From Nitrospinaceae bacterium (lineage in GTDB: Bacteria > Nitrospinota > Nitrospinia > Nitrospinales > VA-1): a stretch of 6,568 nucleotides of DNA. This document shows, piece after piece, positions 5,699-6,568 of the stretch (position 1 is its first letter; each line of letters opens with the position of its first letter). The notes beneath the pieces were generated by a model that had not been told where the DNA came from, did no database searches, and was given only the letters and a program-made list of their open reading frames with translations. Made by a program: the position numbers and the translations under genes. Where the stretch lies: contig JAJDBI010000267.1 in assembly GCA_029261435.1 (NCBI GenBank), positions 1 to 6,568 on the forward strand, read 5' to 3'.

Positions 5699-6349
5699 TT
5701 ATCTATTTAAACGCTTTTGAAACATACCTCTCCAATCCTCTGACAAAGCCGGAAGAGAAATTAATTCCTGCATTTGTTCGATATTAGATCCCCCTTTACG
5801 CAAGAGAGCGTTGGCTTTTTCAATTGAAAAAGACCCTTCATGAACTCTTTTTATGAGCGCATCAGGTTCTATCAAACCTGATTTAAGAACCCGAAAGTAG
5901 TAACCACTGAAACCAGTTGTTTTCACACTACAGGCCATGCTCTGGTCTTTGAAAACCTTATTTAGTTTATGGCAGGGCTGGCGGGGTTGTGAGACTTGAA
6001 CCTGAGCTGATCCCATTTCAAAAATATCGCCAATATTAACCTCTGTTTCACACATACCCAACAAGCTAAGATTTTCACCAAATGAGCCTGGTAAGATTTC
6101 ACGCTGTAACTTATCAGTCCAATATGGAAAATGTTCAGTACAGTAGGCACATACAGCCTTGTCTTCGCCGCCATGAATTCTGGTATCTCCGACACCATCA
6201 CCTTCAAACCCTAAATAATCCAGGAATACTGGTTGGGAAACAGGTAACTTAAAATATCCTGACCTGATTTTTCTGGGACCTCCATCTAAGGAAACATTGG
6301 CGGGAGAAACAATATTAATGGAAATAATCTTCAAAGCTTTATTACTCAT
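5699..6349 (-). CDS. MOSC domain protein, YiiM type
   Basis: A 216-residue MOSC-domain protein with the usual YiiM architecture: MOSC core (about 25-160) and a C-terminal three-helix domain (about 167-212). Family signatures seen are SGYFKLPV, LGFEGDGVGDTRIHGG (46-61), the EHFPYW segment (72-77), GSFGENL (88-94), NIGDIF (105-110), SQPRQPC with the conserved Cys126, and TGFSGYYFRVL (145-155). MOSC proteins bind or transfer molybdenum cofactor sulfur. E. coli YiiM is known for molybdenum-dependent reduction of N-hydroxylated bases, so detoxification of such compounds is the best guess. Unusual here is C67-A-Y-C70, a CxxC inside the DKAV-x-x-Y-x-x-EH segment. The gene starts 38 bases after the GGDEF gene on the same strand and is followed by the 208-aa gene and lpd. 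Only GGAAG touching the ATG is seen as a possible ribosome site. Substrate is inferred. Confidence 0.92.
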   Translation of the reverse strand: MSNKALKIISINIVSPANVSLDGGPRKIRSGYFKLPVSQPVFLDYLGFEGDGVGDTRIHGGEDKAVCAYCTEHFPYWTDKLQREILPGSFGENLSLLGMCETEVNIGDIFEMGSAQVQVSQPRQPCHKLNKVFKDQSMACSVKTTGFSGYYFRVLKSGLIEPDALIKRVHEGSFSIEKANALLRKGGSNIEQMQELISLPALSEDWRGMFQKRLNR

Positions 6350-6387
6350 CTTCCAACTTATAAAAAGCGAGGGGAAGTAATATCAGG

Positions 6388-6568
6388 TTATTTGGACGGT
6401 TTATAGTATTGATAGCAATCTCTGCCACTATCCTTTGCTAAATATAGAGCTTCATCAGCGCATTTTATCAGGCCTTTCGAATCTTTTCCATCATTAGGAT
6501 ACAAACCAATACCTATACTCAATGTTATATTGAGTACATGCTCACCAATAGAAACAGGAGGACGAACC
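6388..6568 (-). CDS. GGDEF-domain protein (diguanylate cyclase-like), C-terminal 59 residues only
   Basis: Reading the minus strand from the right edge gives 59 codons ending in TAA at 6390-6388. The peptide carries the end of a GGDEF fold: a strand with TLSIGIGLYPNDG (residues 15-27), then a helix with ADEALYLAKDSGRD (37-50), and the short CYQYY end. These match the usual SIGIA-x(n)-AD-x-ALYxAKxxGRN terminus of diguanylate cyclases, which make cyclic di-GMP. The catalytic GG(D/E)EF loop, the inhibitory site and any sensor domain lie outside the window, so activity and input signal cannot be judged. It is 38 bases upstream of the MOSC start on the same strand with no hairpin in between, so read-through into MOSC is possible. 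Confidence 0.9.
   Translation of the reverse strand, partial: VRPPVSIGEHVLNITLSIGIGLYPNDGKDSKGLIKCADEALYLAKDSGRDCYQYYKPSK

Noticed and set aside
6350..6387. Terminator between the GGDEF and MOSC genes
   Set aside because: The 38-base gap has no convincing hairpin with a T run on the minus strand; only a weak TATAAG -10-like element with a poor CTGATA -35 is present, too weak to list as a promoter.

Overview
The window is gene-dense, AT-leaning bacterial chromosome with at least ten protein genes. There are no rRNA, tRNA or CRISPR features, no recognisable transposon, and no gene-free gap above about 135 bases. The organism is Gram-negative-like and respiratory. It has a cytochrome bd-like oxidase subunit next to a membrane-anchored dihaem cytochrome c, plus a BolA protein, a dihydrolipoyl dehydrogenase, a MOSC protein and a GGDEF protein. 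Taxonomy cannot be fixed from sequence alone. The oxidase/cytochrome c pair would suit a Nitrospinota/Nitrospirota-like or related lineage, but that is a weak guess.

Layout: (1) 1-2022, plus strand: the C-terminal part of a CydA-like multi-pass oxidase subunit, cut by the window edge, then a five-helix dihaem c-type cytochrome, closed by a strong rho-independent terminator (2041-2079). (2) 2086-2633, plus strand: a good extended -10 promoter driving a small cytoplasmic leucine-rich-repeat protein with five 27-residue repeats in perfect register. (3) 3174-2641, minus strand: a 71-aa zinc-ribbon protein resembling the N-terminal ribbon of thioredoxin 2, followed by bolA, which ends only 7 bases from the end of the LRR gene. 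(4) 3234-3506, plus strand: a 90-aa membrane protein divergent from the zinc-ribbon gene. (5) 3507-3635: a 129-bp spacer with nested inverted repeats and a possible decayed copy of a dispersed repeat. (6) 6568-3636, minus strand: a four-gene same-strand run reading GGDEF protein (C-terminal part only), YiiM-type MOSC protein, a 208-aa protein of unknown function, then dihydrolipoyl dehydrogenase. Gaps in this run are 38, 26 and 12 bases.

How the genes may work together: the first two genes most likely form one respiratory complex or electron-transfer unit, with periplasmic haem c groups exchanging electrons with the bd-like membrane subunit. The zinc ribbon plus BolA pair suggests a link to iron-sulfur or redox homeostasis. 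The minus-strand run mixes redox and cofactor functions (MOSC, Lpd) with an unknown protein. The lpd is not next to E1 or E2 genes in this window, so the complex it serves cannot be named here. The least explained parts are the 208-aa protein, the free-standing zinc ribbon, the unusual oxidase pair and the 3507-3635 spacer.
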